Assembly: GCA_964448115.1 (NCBI GenBank)
Contig: CAYUVA010000003.1
Coordinates: forward strand, 89,183-153,182
Source: CAYUVA01 sp964448115 [NCBI: uncultured bacterium]
Lineage (GTDB): Bacteria > CAYUVA01
Length of the DNA stretch: 64,000 nucleotides
Direction of reading: 5' to 3'
The position numbers and the translations under genes are program-made. Shown here one piece after another: positions 25,845 to 36,227 of the stretch. The notes beneath the pieces were generated by a model. That model saw only the letters and a program-made list of their open reading frames with translations, had not been told where the DNA came from and ran no database searches. Every line of letters starts with the position of its first letter. The stretch's first letter is position 1.

Positions 25845-28800
25845 CGGTCAGGTAGGGGAAGAGGTGGCTGAGTGCATCAAGATTGTTCATAGCTCGATAC
25901 TCGACAAGGTACTGCGCTGCAGCAGCCCCAGCTTCCACTGGCAGAGCGCTAAAGCCATAAAGCCCGCTAGCCTCATCGATCACCGGCAGATAAACTCCTA
26001 GCGGCGATCCATTCATATATATCTCAACAAAGGCGATCCCTGCTCCACTGTTATCCTGCACGATGATATACAGGAAGAATGTACCCCCATCGCGAGTGGT
26101 GATGACCGTGTTCATATAGCCACCGGCTATGATCCTCGGCTTTGGCGCTGGTGTGGGGATCTCGGTAAAGGTCGCGGTAAAGGTCGGTGTCGGCGCTTCT
26201 TGAGTTGGGGTTGCAGTGGCGGTCAGGGTTGGCAGTGCGGTAGGACTTTGCGTAGCAGTGGATGTCGGCAGTGAAGTGGCGGTTTGACTGGGGGTCGCGC
26301 TCGGCTGGGTGGTTGATGTTGAGGTGGGAATTACAGTCTCGGTTGGCGTGCTGCTGGGGAGCGATGTCTCGGTCGCGGTCGGGGTAATGCTTGCGGTGGC
26401 TGTGGCGCTTGGGGTCATGGTCGCAGTCGGGGTCATGGTCGGCAGCATGGTCTCTGTCGCCGTCGGGGTCATGGTCGGGATATCGGTGAAGGTGCTGGTC
26501 GGGGAGCTGGTGGCGCTTGGGGTCATGCTTGGAGTATGACTCGGAGTATTGCTGGGGGTACCTGTGGGGGTTGCAGTATCTGGCGGGATAAACGTAGTGT
26601 TCTGATCGAACCTTGCTGGTGCTGCCTCAATGTTGCCCAGCAGATCCACGCCGATGGTGTAGAACTCATAGTATCCCCAGCCATTCGCCTGGTTGATATC
26701 AAACAGTATCGGCGACTGGCTGAAGCTGCCATTGTATCGAGTCCATGCCTTCTCGGCGCTGCCATAGTATAGCTCGGCATGGCTGAAGCCGACACCGCTG
26801 TCGTTAGAATCAAAGCATAACTCGAACCGCTCTTGACGGATGATCTGCGGAATCTCAAGAACCATAGTATCCGGCGCCCTGGCATCCTGGATCGATGAGA
26901 CTACATTGGACCAGTTACTCTCGGTCAGGTAGATATCCCTGAACTTGACCCGGTAGTAAAATTTCTCTCCCTCAGAAAGTCCACAGAACTGGTAATTAAG
27001 ATCATCAACCCAATCGGATTCATCGAAAATAACCTCGAAGCCAGGCTGCATCGCCGTCTGTGCAAGGTAATCAATGGCATTATTAGCGCTGCGGTCGCTC
27101 CAGTAGATCCGGTTGCATAAGCCGGCTGTATAATCAGGCTCATCGTAAAGCTGTGGCGGCGGTCCGGCGGTGAAAGTGGCTGTTGGAGTTGCCGTCAAGG
27201 TTGCTGTAGGCGTTGAGCTTGGGATGCTGGTCGGCGTCGAGCTTGCTGTAAGCGTGGGTGTCCCGCTGGGGATCGAGGTCATAGTCGGCGATCCTGTCGG
27301 GGTACTGGTGGGAATAGTTGTATCCGTGGGAGTTGCCGTTGGGCTGCTAGTCGGCTCCGTGGTCGGGGTACCCGTAGGTGTAGCGCTCATCGTGCTGGTC
27401 GGTGTCAGAGAGGGGCTGGTGGTGGCTGTGGCGGTCGGCACCTCAGTCGGTGTAGGGGTTGCGCTCGATGTGCCCGTAGGGGTATTGGTCGGAATCGCCG
27501 TTGCCGTGGTGGTTGGGGTTGAGCTAGGCGTTCTTGTGCCGGTGCTGGTGGGGGTAGCAGATGATGTTGAGGTAGGGACCTGAGTAGCAGTTGCGGTCGC
27601 GGTCGGGGTTGCGGACGGAATAGCTGTATTCGTCGAGGTGGGCGTCAGGGTAACCGTGGCGGTTGGGATACCTGTATTGGTAGGAGTTCTTGTGGGGCTT
27701 GGGGTTATCGTTGGTGTATTCGTGATAGTTGGTGTAAATGTCATCGTAGTCGTAGGTGTCGAGGAGGGTGTTCGCGTGGAGGTTAGTGTAGGAGTTCGAC
27801 TTGGAGTCCGCGACGGCGTGCTGCTCGGAGTGCCGGTCTCGGTGGCAGTCGGGGTCAGCGATGGCGTATTGGTAGGGATAAGCGTAGATGTAGGCGTTGC
27901 GCTCGGAGTGCTTGAAGGCGTATGGCTTGGCGTTAAGCTCGGTGTCAATGATGGCGTATTTGTGGGCATCCCGGTCGGGGTGAAGGTGCTGGTTGGAAGC
28001 GTTGTTGCCGTGTTGGTCGGAGTCATGGTCATGGTTCCGGTAGGGGTGGCGCTCGGAGTAATAGTGGGCGAATTGGTCGGCGTTCTGCTGGGGGTGAATG
28101 TAGATGCGACAACCTGGATGTTATAGTCGGCTCCATGTCCCCAGGCAGATAACTGCGGGCTTACTACAAAGTAATAAAAGCGTGTTTGCGGGTAGGTATA
28201 TGATATGGACGCTTGTCCGGTATGCGGATCCGGCTGTGCTACATCGTAAACATCGATGGCGTTCCAGCTATACAGCGTGATGGCAGTGCGCACGCCAGGT
28301 CCCAGCCGATCCGTGTAAAAATGATAGTTAAGAGTATCTTGGGCCCAGATCTTGTGCCAGTCTTCATCACTCAACGTGCAGAATAATTCCTCAAGGCTAT
28401 TGCCATTCGTGTCTATGAAGATTGCATTATCAGGGTCATCATTTGGCTCGTAGGGATCATCAACCCAGCACGGCGTATTGGTAGGCGTGTTTGAGGGTGT
28501 AGATGTCGGCGTTGGTGTCCCGGTCGGGGTTTGGGTCGGAGTAGTGGTAACCGTCTGCGTCGGTGTCATGGTTCTTGTTTGAGTCGGTGTCCCTGTCTCC
28601 GTGTTGGTTGGGGTCAAGGTGGGGGTGTTTGTCTCGGTCTGTGTCGGGCTTGATGTTGGTGTGCGTGTCGGTGTGGCTGTCTCGGTGCTGGTCGGGGTAA
28701 GGCTCGGAGTAAGCGATGGTGTTGTTGTGGGCACAGTTGTGCTAGTTGGAGTGAAGGTCGGAGTGAAGGTCGGGGTAGTTGTGGGCGTCATGCTAGGGGT

Positions 28801-31800
28801 TAGTGTAGGAGTATCCGTCGGGGTCAAGGTGGGAGTGAGGGATGGAGTATTAGTTGTAGTCGGAGTTGCAGATGGAGTCCTGGTAACAGTTTCAGTAGGC
28901 GTAGAGGTTGGGGTGATGCTAGGGGTATTGGTTTCAGTATAAGTAGGAGTCAGGCTCGGCGTTGCGCTTGGTGTCATGGTGGGCGTGTAACTGGGGGTGT
29001 TGGTCGGCGTTAATGTAGGTGTTTGCGAGGGAATGGTGGTCATGGTGCTGGTCGGTGTCAGGCTTGGCGTGTTGGACGGGGTATAGCTGGGAACTCCGGT
29101 TGCGGTAGGGGTGAGGGTCGGGGTATCGCTCGGTGTTATAGTAGGTGTCGGTGAGGGATAGGTTGTCGTGCCGTTTGTGATCGGTCCCTCATCGGTGATG
29201 TCTCCATTACCGTTGCGCGCATAGCATGAGAACTGGTAGGTTGTCCCCTCCTGAAGCCCATCGATATCGATTCCACTATCGCTACCCCATTGTGTCCTGG
29301 TCTGCCAGGTCATAACCGGACTCCAATCCCCGTTCTGATCTATATATCTAATGCCAATGGAGGAATGGTAGATCTTGATGGCATACTCGGTGCTCTCAGG
29401 GTTATTGGTTCCATGTACAACTCGAACATTCAATGTGGTATAGTTTGTCGGATAATTGCTCACAATGGGAGCACCTGGTATGGCAGCATAAGTCCACTTG
29501 CGGCAATTACTTCCATCGCAAGCGCTATATGAAGTGGATATGCCATCGCCATTTATCGCTTTGGTGAAGAAAGAATATCGAGTGTTGGGCGTGAGATTTT
29601 GAACCACAAAGCCACTACCTCCGCCGAATTCAAAGTAGGTGCCGATGGTGTTATCCGGATCCGTGCTGTCATCATCGACCTGGAGGTTATAGGTGTTCTT
29701 GTTTACCCATCTGTAAGTTCCGCTGTTGAACTCAACCATGGTAACAAAGCCAGTCCTGTAGTCAGTCGGATTAGCCTTAGGATCGATGTAGAATCGCAGC
29801 TCGGTATCCTTGTTCCCCGTATAATCGATGGCACTTATGTCCGGAGGTTGGCAAAGGGTATATTTCACACTTTGATTGCTATCAGCCGTCTCCACCAGAT
29901 CCTCATTCCTGGCTCTGGTGGTAACGATATACTCGTTATTGGGGCTAAGTCCGTTGATCTTGGCATCATAGGAAGCCCATTGATTGATCGTGAACCAGGA
30001 TGGATAGCCCTGCAAGGTTCCGTTGTGATCCGGCCACTGGGACATGGTATTGCAGTAAATTGTGTATTTCGTATATTCAGGATTTGAGGGGGAGCCGTTG
30101 TTTACCGTTACCTTCAGCGTGTCGTAATCGCCTGCTACCACGCAAAGAGTCGGTGCTCCTGGCTTGGATGCCAAGGTATAGACCGTCTTTTGATTGGAGG
30201 CTTGGCTGTCGCCAGGATAGTTCCCGCCATCATGGATGAAAGCATAAATGGTCGCAGTATAATCATCATTCACATTGCAACCATTATAATCAAAGCTGGT
30301 TACATTGGGTGCGACCGTATAGTTCTCCAAGCCGAGTATCTCCACCCTGAAGCCACTCTCATATATGGAATTATCGCTCCAGTTCCAGGTTATGGATGAG
30401 TTGGTGATATTGGTAGGATCGTTTTGAGTCGGTGGATTGGGCGGCGCATAGAACATAACATCATAGAGATTGCTGCTCGAATAGTAATCCTGCCCCTCGT
30501 AGTTGCGCCGAGCTTTGACGCGGAACTTGTAGCGAAAATCGATATCGCCGCTTTGCCAATTATAGTCATAGGATGTGCTAGCGGTGCTGCCGATGCTTGA
30601 CCAAGCCATCCCATCCCTCCCTTTTTCGAGCACAAAGTCGGTCTCATTGGTCGAATTATCAGTCCAGGACATCTGCACGCCGATGGCGGTATAGCTAACC
30701 GTCAGGTCCGATGGGGCTGCATCGGGCGAGAAATCGAGCGTAACCGGGTCGCTCCACACGCCAGTCCCCTCCCTGCCGGATATATCATAGGGTTTCATAT
30801 ATGCCTTATAGGTCTTGCCATGCTCTCCATTTTCATAAGTATAATCGCCACTAGTGCCGATGTATCCACTAAATACAAGGAGATCATTCTCGGTGATCTC
30901 GCAATAGACATCGCTGATTCCGGACCCGGGGCTATCCGATGGGGTTGACTCGAAGCTGACCTCCTTCGTATCTATCTGGCCGGTATAAGTCGGCGTAGAA
31001 ATGGTCGGATCATCAGCATCGCAGTAGATATCATCGCTTAGTACAGCGCTGTTGCCGACATTATCAACGATCTTGACATGGACCGTCTCGGTGCCGCTGC
31101 TGTTCATCCATCCCGTGATGGTGATATATTTGTTATCCTCGAAGGTATAAACTTTTGGTGCTTCGCTAAAGTCTGTCGAGGCGCTATACTGATAATAATC
31201 TAATCCACTCCCTGAATCGGATGCTGCGCTCATGTTCAAGACAGCGCTTTCATTGCCCCAGTCGTACAATAAAACATTGGTAGTAGAATCATCCGAGCTT
31301 AACATATTGGAGAGATTGCCATGTGTCGGTTCTGTGCTATCAATCGAAAAAGTCCCACCAGTGCTAATATAATTGCTCCCATTGCCGGCGTTATCGTAAG
31401 TTCTGATTGCATAGTACCATGTGCCGTCGCTCAAGCCTCCCGAACCGCCGGTAACCAATTGTGAAGTGCCTGTGCCCGATATGGTGTAGATCTTCTCATC
31501 GCCAGATCCGAATGATGGGTCTGAGCTGAAGTGTAACTCCGTCTTCTGAATGCCACTGCGATCCGCCGGCACGCTCCAGGTGAATGTGAACTGCTTGTAC
31601 CAAGTGCCGGATAAAGGATTGCTTGTCCATGATGGATCATTGACACCGTTATCGACATAGTAGATCTCGTACTCCGCTTTAATCTTCGGCGTATCCCTAC
31701 AGTCCTCAGATGTCGAATCCACACACTCTGTAGAAAGGTCTCCATTAAGGTTCCTCCATGCCCTGGATAAGCCACTAGCAGATATATCGTAGTGATTATT

Positions 31801-32532
31801 CTCGCACCAAAGATCATCCGGTCCATTCAGGGCTACATCATCATCTATTGCGCCTATTTTCACATCCAAAACATCAGTTCGGTTTGGGATGCCGATTGTA
31901 TAAGTCACATTAGGACTGCCATGGCAGCATCCGCCACAAGGACTTGATTCACCCAAGCATTCCCATGAGCCAGTATTCTTCCACCAGACCGCAGACATAA
32001 CATCAGCATTATCAGTACCTAAAGCATCACCGCAACTTGGACAGCTACCACTTTGAATATCATAGTTATAAAGTTTTATAACCAACTCGTCATCCGTTTT
32101 TGATTTTTCACTCGGCAGTGGATCGCAGCGCCATCCGCCGTTGTCCGGGTAGAAAATGATCCCCTTTTCACAACCGCATGTCGGCACCTCTGGTATTTGC
32201 AACGCTTTGGGTAATCCGAGATAGGCGCGAATAAACCTGGTCATCCAGAAGCGGTACTCGGTATGACCATACTTCTCCTCCCAGGCTCGGACACGCTGGT
32301 AGTAGGGGCTTTTCTCCTTGTTTTCCAGGTACTCCACAACCCAGTCATTGTGCCCAGGTATGATCATTACCTTCTCATCATATCCTTCCGCCTTGTACCA
32401 GAAATAGTCAACGCCTTCGGTCATTTCAATGGGTTCACCGGTATCTTCATTGTAGATAACTGCAAAAACATGGCTTGAAATCAAGACAATAGAGACAATT
32501 ATTATTATTTTTAAGATTTTTAATAGGTTCAT
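25834..32532 (-). CDS. Giant secreted modular surface protein with Fn3 domains and Thr/Pro linkers (2232 aa)
   Basis: A signal peptide ([22 protein letters not shown]) leads to a Cys-containing N-terminal region (to about residue 280). Ig/Fn3-like domains follow to about 1120, with at least five Fn3-type units recognisable by [37 protein letters not shown] and [17 protein letters not shown]. Linker 1 (about 1125-1354) leads to a PPC-like domain (about 1355-1474, [13 protein letters not shown]). Linker 2 (about 1478-1790) leads to an Fn3-like plus Ig-like pair (about 1791-1981, [11 protein letters not shown]). Linker 3 (about 1983-2131) leads to the C-terminal domain (AGGYMNTV...). The last four modules are paralogous to the 803-aa protein. 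It is likely an adhesin-like or scaffold surface protein. No protease, hydrolase or known anchoring motif was seen. Confidence 0.87.
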   Translation of the reverse strand: MNLLKILKIIIIVSIVLISSHVFAVIYNEDTGEPIEMTEGVDYFWYKAEGYDEKVMIIPGHNDWVVEYLENKEKSPYYQRVRAWEEKYGHTEYRFWMTRFIRAYLGLPKALQIPEVPTCGCEKGIIFYPDNGGWRCDPLPSEKSKTDDELVIKLYNYDIQSGSCPSCGDALGTDNADVMSAVWWKNTGSWECLGESSPCGGCCHGSPNVTYTIGIPNRTDVLDVKIGAIDDDVALNGPDDLWCENNHYDISASGLSRAWRNLNGDLSTECVDSTSEDCRDTPKIKAEYEIYYVDNGVNDPSWTSNPLSGTWYKQFTFTWSVPADRSGIQKTELHFSSDPSFGSGDEKIYTISGTGTSQLVTGGSGGLSDGTWYYAIRTYDNAGNGSNYISTGGTFSIDSTEPTHGNLSNMLSSDDSTTNVLLYDWGNESAVLNMSAASDSGSGLDYYQYSASTDFSEAPKVYTFEDNKYITITGWMNSSGTETVHVKIVDNVGNSAVLSDDIYCDADDPTISTPTYTGQIDTKEVSFESTPSDSPGSGISDVYCEITENDLLVFSGYIGTSGDYTYENGEHGKTYKAYMKPYDISGREGTGVWSDPVTLDFSPDAAPSDLTVSYTAIGVQMSWTDNSTNETDFVLEKGRDGMAWSSIGSTASTSYDYNWQSGDIDFRYKFRVKARRNYEGQDYYSSSNLYDVMFYAPPNPPTQNDPTNITNSSITWNWSDNSIYESGFRVEILGLENYTVAPNVTSFDYNGCNVNDDYTATIYAFIHDGGNYPGDSQASNQKTVYTLASKPGAPTLCVVAGDYDTLKVTVNNGSPSNPEYTKYTIYCNTMSQWPDHNGTLQGYPSWFTINQWASYDAKINGLSPNNEYIVTTRARNEDLVETADSNQSVKYTLCQPPDISAIDYTGNKDTELRFYIDPKANPTDYRTGFVTMVEFNSGTYRWVNKNTYNLQVDDDSTDPDNTIGTYFEFGGGSGFVVQNLTPNTRYSFFTKAINGDGISTSYSACDGSNCRKWTYAAIPGAPIVSNYPTNYTTLNVRVVHGTNNPESTEYAIKIYHSSIGIRYIDQNGDWSPVMTWQTRTQWGSDSGIDIDGLQEGTTYQFSCYARNGNGDITDEGPITNGTTTYPSPTPTITPSDTPTLTPTATGVPSYTPSNTPSLTPTSTMTTIPSQTPTLTPTNTPSYTPTMTPSATPSLTPTYTETNTPSITPTSTPTETVTRTPSATPTTTNTPSLTPTLTPTDTPTLTPSMTPTTTPTFTPTFTPTSTTVPTTTPSLTPSLTPTSTETATPTRTPTSSPTQTETNTPTLTPTNTETGTPTQTRTMTPTQTVTTTPTQTPTGTPTPTSTPSNTPTNTPCWVDDPYEPNDDPDNAIFIDTNGNSLEELFCTLSDEDWHKIWAQDTLNYHFYTDRLGPGVRTAITLYSWNAIDVYDVAQPDPHTGQASISYTYPQTRFYYFVVSPQLSAWGHGADYNIQVVASTFTPSRTPTNSPTITPSATPTGTMTMTPTNTATTLPTSTFTPTGMPTNTPSLTPSLTPSHTPSSTPSATPTSTLIPTNTPSLTPTATETGTPSSTPSRTPSRTPTLTSTRTPSSTPTTTMTFTPTITNTPTITPSPTRTPTNTGIPTATVTLTPTSTNTAIPSATPTATATATQVPTSTSSATPTSTGTRTPSSTPTTTATAIPTNTPTGTSSATPTPTEVPTATATTSPSLTPTSTMSATPTGTPTTEPTSSPTATPTDTTIPTSTPTGSPTMTSIPSGTPTLTASSTPTSIPSSTPTATLTATPTATFTAGPPPQLYDEPDYTAGLCNRIYWSDRSANNAIDYLAQTAMQPGFEVIFDESDWVDDLNYQFCGLSEGEKFYYRVKFRDIYLTESNWSNVVSSIQDARAPDTMVLEIPQIIRQERFELCFDSNDSGVGFSHAELYYGSAEKAWTRYNGSFSQSPILFDINQANGWGYYEFYTIGVDLLGNIEAAPARFDQNTTFIPPDTATPTGTPSNTPSHTPSMTPSATSSPTSTFTDIPTMTPTATETMLPTMTPTATMTPSATATASITPTATETSLPSSTPTETVIPTSTSTTQPSATPSQTATSLPTSTATQSPTALPTLTATATPTQEAPTPTFTATFTEIPTPAPKPRIIAGGYMNTVITTRDGGTFFLYIIVQDNSGAGIAFVEIYMNGSPLGVYLPVIDEASGLYGFSALPVEAGAAAAQYLVEYRAMNNLDALSHLFPYLTVED
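26141..26587 (-). repeat. Thr/Pro-rich linker 3 of the giant protein
   Basis: About 149 residues of TPT/TPS/TAT steps separate the Ig-like domain from the C-terminal domain. The strong C/A bias of the coding strand makes the other strand G/T-rich and open in places. Confidence 0.85.
27165..28098 (-). repeat. Thr/Pro-rich linker 2 of the giant protein
   Basis: About 310 residues, the longest linker in the window, lie between the PPC-like and Fn3-like domains. The corresponding linker in the 803-aa paralogue has only about 25 residues, so linker length is evolutionarily free while domain order is kept. Confidence 0.85.
28471..29160 (-). repeat. Thr/Pro-rich linker 1 of the giant protein
   Basis: About 230 residues of Thr/Pro/Ser steps follow the last Fn3-like unit. 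A perfect 12-bp tandem duplication (GGAGTGAAGGTC, plus strand) at 28748-28759 and 28760-28771 shows how such tracts can grow. Confidence 0.85.
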
Positions 32533-32664
32533 CTTTTCAATGCTCGCTTTCGGTTATCAGCATATAATGTTAGCGCATATTGGCAGAAAAATACAGACTA
32601 GAAAGAATTTATTGCAGAAAATTCAAAGAATTACTCAACTAGGGAAGCTATTGATGATAAAGGA

Positions 32665-34338
32665 TTACTTGTAAGCCAGCAATGCGTAATCCTGTGGTGC
32701 AAAGAAGATCTCATTGAGCCTCTTGATGTCTGCATCCAGTCCCTCAAGAGCAGTGGACAATAGGCTATCCTTAATCAAATCTTTTCGTATGCCACTGCCC
32801 TGGAACATGTAATGATCGGGCACTGGATTCAGCTCGATGATCTCGCACTTGGAAAAGCCGTTGCTCAGAGCAAGAAACTTGATCGCTTCGGGATGCACTG
32901 GCTGAACATGGCTAAGGTCAAGAAGGTATGCGTTCAGCAGTGCGTGCAGAGATCGCGGATTGATCGTCTCAATGATCATAGTACCCCCGTCTTTAAGCTT
33001 TTTATATGACAACTTAACCAGGCTCGTGATCTGTGAAGGGGTTAGATGCTCTACAACCTGAGCTGCAAAGATCGCGCCCAGAGAGGCATCCTCAAACTTT
33101 GCCAGACCTGCCTCGAAATCCCCCTTGAATGCCTTCAGCCCCTTCTTCGCACAAAGCTCCACCATCTCCTCGTTGATATCGATCCCGAAGGCAACGATGC
33201 CATTTTTCTGTAACAGCTCCAGGAATTCTCCCCTGCCGCAGCCGACATCAACTACTGGGGTTCGGGTTTCAATATAATCCAGGTAGATCTTTTGGCGTTT
33301 GGTGATCTCCTCCTGGGATCCGCGATATTCAGCCTCGAAGTTGAAGTAGTTGAAATCCTGGTTCGACTCTCTCTCCTTTAGAAGCTGCTTTTTGTCTTCT
33401 TTGCTCAAGGTTTCCTTGCTTATGGTGCTAAGGATGCGATCCAGCCGATTTTTATGCAACTGGAAGCTGCGCATAAGCCCTTCGATATTGCTGCTATAAT
33501 ATTCCTTCAATCTTCGCAGCTCTTTACTGGTCTCAATGTTGAATTCCTCCAGGGCACGATGAAGCTGGTTATCAGCTCGTTGCAACTGCTCGATATATTC
33601 AGCCATTTCCTTCCAGGTCTGCATAACACCATCCAGCTTTGCATCCAGGTGGCTCATCAACAGTTCGCTCCTGTGAACCAGCTTTTCGTTGTTCTGGTTA
33701 ATCTTGCCTGCTAGTTGATTATACTTCTCGATTATAAGCTGTTGATAATCCCTCTGCATCATGCGATCCCCTTCTGAGACCAGGTGCTGCACGCCGGGCA
33801 TCAGGTTTTGCGTATAAACAGCAACGCGCGAGTTGAAGGCGCCCTGCCTGGAAAAAGACTCTTGAAGTCCTGAGATTAATACATTCAATATTTGTACTAG
33901 ATGGCTATTAAACTTGACCTGCTGGGATAGGGCATTATTGAACTGCTCGCATATTGATTGGAGAATGCCGCTAAACATGCGGTTTCTTATCTTTCCCAGC
34001 AGCCTTCCACTAGCAGGGGGCTTGACTTCGGTCGCTATAGCATAAGCCTCATTTATAGCAGCAAGATTAGCATTTATCGCATCGGAACCCATGTCCTTAG
34101 ATACAGTATCATAGGTATGATTTATCTGCTCCATGTATGATTCAAGTGTCTTAAGGATTATCTCAGGGCTGCTGGATTTATCGATATCATCCACTTTTGT
34201 CTTTTCCATTTCAATCATCGGGGTTTCGATAGGCGGGGGTTCTTGTTTGGATGCTTCAATTCGAGCTTTGGCGCGGATATCTTGCATTATCTTTGCCACA
34301 TCTATTTTTTTCCCTGAGTCTTCATTTTGTTCGGACAT
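32665..34338 (-). CDS. SAM-dependent methyltransferase with N-terminal coiled coil
   Basis: The 557 residues have two parts. The N-terminal part (1 to about 340) is helical with heptad-like coiled coils and begins VAKIMQDIRAKARIEASKQE, an opening seen in polysaccharide-cluster methyltransferases. The C-terminal part (about 350-557) is a class I methyltransferase: DVGCGRGEFLELL binds SAM, FGIDINEEMVELC carries the acidic loop and AAQVVEHLTPSQI is motif IV. By analogy it may methylate a glycan end or a lipid-linked sugar and measure or anchor chains through the coiled coil; this is inference. AAGGAG precedes the ATG. It lies between the giant-protein gene and the ribosomal terminator and seems to be its own unit. 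Confidence 0.83.
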   Translation of the reverse strand: MSEQNEDSGKKIDVAKIMQDIRAKARIEASKQEPPPIETPMIEMEKTKVDDIDKSSSPEIILKTLESYMEQINHTYDTVSKDMGSDAINANLAAINEAYAIATEVKPPASGRLLGKIRNRMFSGILQSICEQFNNALSQQVKFNSHLVQILNVLISGLQESFSRQGAFNSRVAVYTQNLMPGVQHLVSEGDRMMQRDYQQLIIEKYNQLAGKINQNNEKLVHRSELLMSHLDAKLDGVMQTWKEMAEYIEQLQRADNQLHRALEEFNIETSKELRRLKEYYSSNIEGLMRSFQLHKNRLDRILSTISKETLSKEDKKQLLKERESNQDFNYFNFEAEYRGSQEEITKRQKIYLDYIETRTPVVDVGCGRGEFLELLQKNGIVAFGIDINEEMVELCAKKGLKAFKGDFEAGLAKFEDASLGAIFAAQVVEHLTPSQITSLVKLSYKKLKDGGTMIIETINPRSLHALLNAYLLDLSHVQPVHPEAIKFLALSNGFSKCEIIELNPVPDHYMFQGSGIRKDLIKDSLLSTALEGLDADIKRLNEIFFAPQDYALLAYK

Positions 34339-34419
34339 GGCATCTCCTTTTTAATGAAAGTAAGTCCCATGATATATCCAGGGAGCTTTATTATCAAGCC
34401 AAGTTTATCTTCGATCAAT

Positions 34420-34451
34420 AAAAAAAAGCTGCCCGAGTTTCCTCAAGCAGC
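34420..34451 (-). terminator. Intrinsic terminator of the ribosomal-protein array
   Basis: Read leftward: GCTGCTTGAG, loop GAAA, CTCGGGCAGC and then eight T. The two arms form a 10-bp stem (two G-U pairs) capped by a GNRA tetraloop. It lies about 95 nt after the rplQ stop and is the clearest terminator in the window. Confidence 0.88.
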
Positions 34452-34459
34452 ACTTATAG

Positions 34460-34501
34460 ATTATGCCTTGATCGGTTATCCTAACAAAAGGATGGCATAA
34501 T
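34460..34501 (-). other. Inverted repeat just upstream of the terminator
   Basis: ATTATGCC (34460-34467) pairs with GGCATAAT (34494-34501). An inner ATCC/GGAT pair (34478-34481 and 34490-34493) closes an 8-nt loop, leaving a 10-nt bulge on one side. There is no T-run directly after it, so it may be a processing or stabilising hairpin at the mRNA 3' end. Confidence 0.4.
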
Positions 34502-34546
34502 TATTCTTCAGTATCCTTATCCCTCTTATCATGTTCTTTATCAGAA

Positions 34547-35128
34547 TCAATAGGAATCTTCAGATGCCTTTTGATCGATTATCTTATCTTCTTCCCGTTC
34601 GAATTCTGAGCCTTCCTCCTCTTCGATCTCCTCGATTTCTTCATCTGCCTTTTCCAAGTGGGTTTTCACCACTTCCTTTGTTGGTCGGGTTTTTTCCTTT
34701 GCAGGCTTTTTCTTTGACCTTCTGAATCTATCGCTAAACTTTTTCTTTTCGATCTTTTCCTCTTTGGTCTCTGCCAGACCGATAAGCTCAATAACCGCCA
34801 TCTGCGCATTATCCCCCTTACGAGCACCGATTGGGATAATCCTTGTATATCCGCCGTTTCGGTCAGCAAAGTGAAGATTTATCTTGTTAAAGAGCTTAGC
34901 TACTACATCCTTACTTCTTATATAGCCATAAGCCTGCCTTCTGGCATGAAGTGTCTCTTGTTTAGCAAGGGTAATCATCTTTTCGACCCTTCTTCTAAGC
35001 ACCTTTGCCTTGGGCAGGGTAGTTATGATTCTCCCGTTTTCCAGCAATGATGTGGTCATGTTTCTAAGCATTGCTTCTCTATGGGATGCTGTTTTACCCA
35101 GTTTTCCTTTTTGGGCTTTATGTCTCAT
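34547..35128 (-). CDS. rplQ: 50S ribosomal protein L17, extended
   Basis: Residues 1 to about 118 are canonical L17: MRHKAQKGKLGKTASHREAM, LLENGRIITTLPKAKVLRR, then NGGYTRIIPIGARKGDNAQM. L17 lines the polypeptide exit-tunnel side of the large subunit. Unlike the usual 115-130 residues, this protein has 193. The extra C-terminus is first Lys/Arg-rich (RFRRSKKKPAKEK) and then Glu-rich (EEIEEIEEEEGSEFEREE). It is the last gene of the array, 11 nt after rpoA, followed by the terminator at 34420-34451. Confidence 0.96.
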   Translation of the reverse strand: MRHKAQKGKLGKTASHREAMLRNMTTSLLENGRIITTLPKAKVLRRRVEKMITLAKQETLHARRQAYGYIRSKDVVAKLFNKINLHFADRNGGYTRIIPIGARKGDNAQMAVIELIGLAETKEEKIEKKKFSDRFRRSKKKPAKEKTRPTKEVVKTHLEKADEEIEEIEEEEGSEFEREEDKIIDQKASEDSY

Positions 35129-35139
35129 CTATCATCACC

Positions 35140-36162
35140 TCAAGCTTTTGTATCTTCTAGCATAGTTTTTTTGTATTCCTCGAGCTTTTTTAGGGTTTCC
35201 TTCTCTAAATTCATTCCAAGCTCCAAGCCCATTTTATCGAGGATTGCTTTTATCTCTTTGAGCGATTTTTTTCCAAAGTTCTTGGTTTCCAGCATCTCTG
35301 CATCAGTTTTCTGCACCAGGTCTCCGATAGTCAGGATACCTGCCTTTATCAGGCAGTTTTGAGCTCTTACCGAGAGTTCAAGCTCTTCAACGCTCTTGAA
35401 TAGCTTATTATCAACGGCTTGTTCATTGTCTGTATAGGTCAGCACATCCTCTTCATCGAACTTTGCGCCGCTTAAGAAAATGTTGAAGTGATCAGCAAGG
35501 ATCTTTGCCGAGTAGATGATCGCCTCATCAGGCTTTATGGTCCCATCAGTTTTAACCTCAAGGTTCAGCCTTTCATACTCGGTAGATTTTCCGACCCTTG
35601 TATTTTCTATTGTAAAGTTGACCTTTCTTACTGGCGAGTAAACCGCGTCAATTGGGATGGTTCCAACCGTTAGGTCATCGCTATCCTGTTGTTCAGCAGG
35701 GACTAATCCTCTGCCGACCTGGGCTTTCATTACCGCATTAAGTTTACCGCCCGGTTCTATGGTCGCCAGGTGGTGATCTTTATTTATGATTTCCACTTCG
35801 CTATCTGCTTTTATATCGCCTGCTGTAACCTGACCTGGTTTATCGATGTTCAGGGTCAAGAACTTTGGTTGGCTAGACTTGATCTTGAGCAATACTCCCT
35901 TAAGATTCAAAATAAAGTCTGTAACATCCTCGACTATATTCGGCATGGGAGAGAACTCGTGTAATACTCCCTCGATCTGAACAGAAGTAATAGCGGTACC
36001 CTGGAGCGATGAGAGCATAACTCTTCTTAGGGCATTGCCAATGGTAATCCCGAATCCTCTCTCGAACGGCTCAGCCCAAAATTCCCCGTAGGAATCAGTT
36101 AAGGTTGCCTCGTTGCATTGCAGTCTATTCGGTTTTTGCAGTCCCTTCCAATGCAAATACAT
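35140..36162 (-). CDS. rpoA: RNA polymerase alpha subunit
   Basis: The 340 residues contain the N-terminal assembly domain (about 15-235; GFGITIGNALRRVMLSSLQG, VLHEFSPMPNIVEDVTDFIL) and the C-terminal DNA/activator-binding domain (about 255-325; LELSVRAQNCLIKAGILTIG, NFGKKSLKEIKAILDKMGLE). Alpha dimerises and nucleates assembly of beta and beta-prime, both encoded at the start of the same array. A strong CAGGAGGT lies about 10 nt before the ATG. The 97-nt gap to rpsD is the largest inside the array and holds a small hairpin. Confidence 0.98.
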   Translation of the reverse strand: MYLHWKGLQKPNRLQCNEATLTDSYGEFWAEPFERGFGITIGNALRRVMLSSLQGTAITSVQIEGVLHEFSPMPNIVEDVTDFILNLKGVLLKIKSSQPKFLTLNIDKPGQVTAGDIKADSEVEIINKDHHLATIEPGGKLNAVMKAQVGRGLVPAEQQDSDDLTVGTIPIDAVYSPVRKVNFTIENTRVGKSTEYERLNLEVKTDGTIKPDEAIIYSAKILADHFNIFLSGAKFDEEDVLTYTDNEQAVDNKLFKSVEELELSVRAQNCLIKAGILTIGDLVQKTDAEMLETKNFGKKSLKEIKAILDKMGLELGMNLEKETLKKLEEYKKTMLEDTKA

Positions 36163-36227
36163 AAGCGCATTACCTCCTGGAGTTATCCTTAATCATTAAC
36201 TGTTTTTTCATACTTTTGCTAATATGA

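Noticed and set aside
25834-26139. Classical type IX secretion C-terminal signal on the giant protein
   Set aside because: The domain is longer than the usual 70-80 residues and lacks the expected PNP/G-rich pattern; only the PorV-like neighbour recalls type IX.
27165-28126. Long plus-strand frames encoding Val-Gly repeats opposite the Thr/Pro linkers (also near 9403, 10711, 26309 and 28601)
   Set aside because: They are the mirror of biased Thr/Pro codons on the other strand, lack ribosome-binding sites and have no domain.
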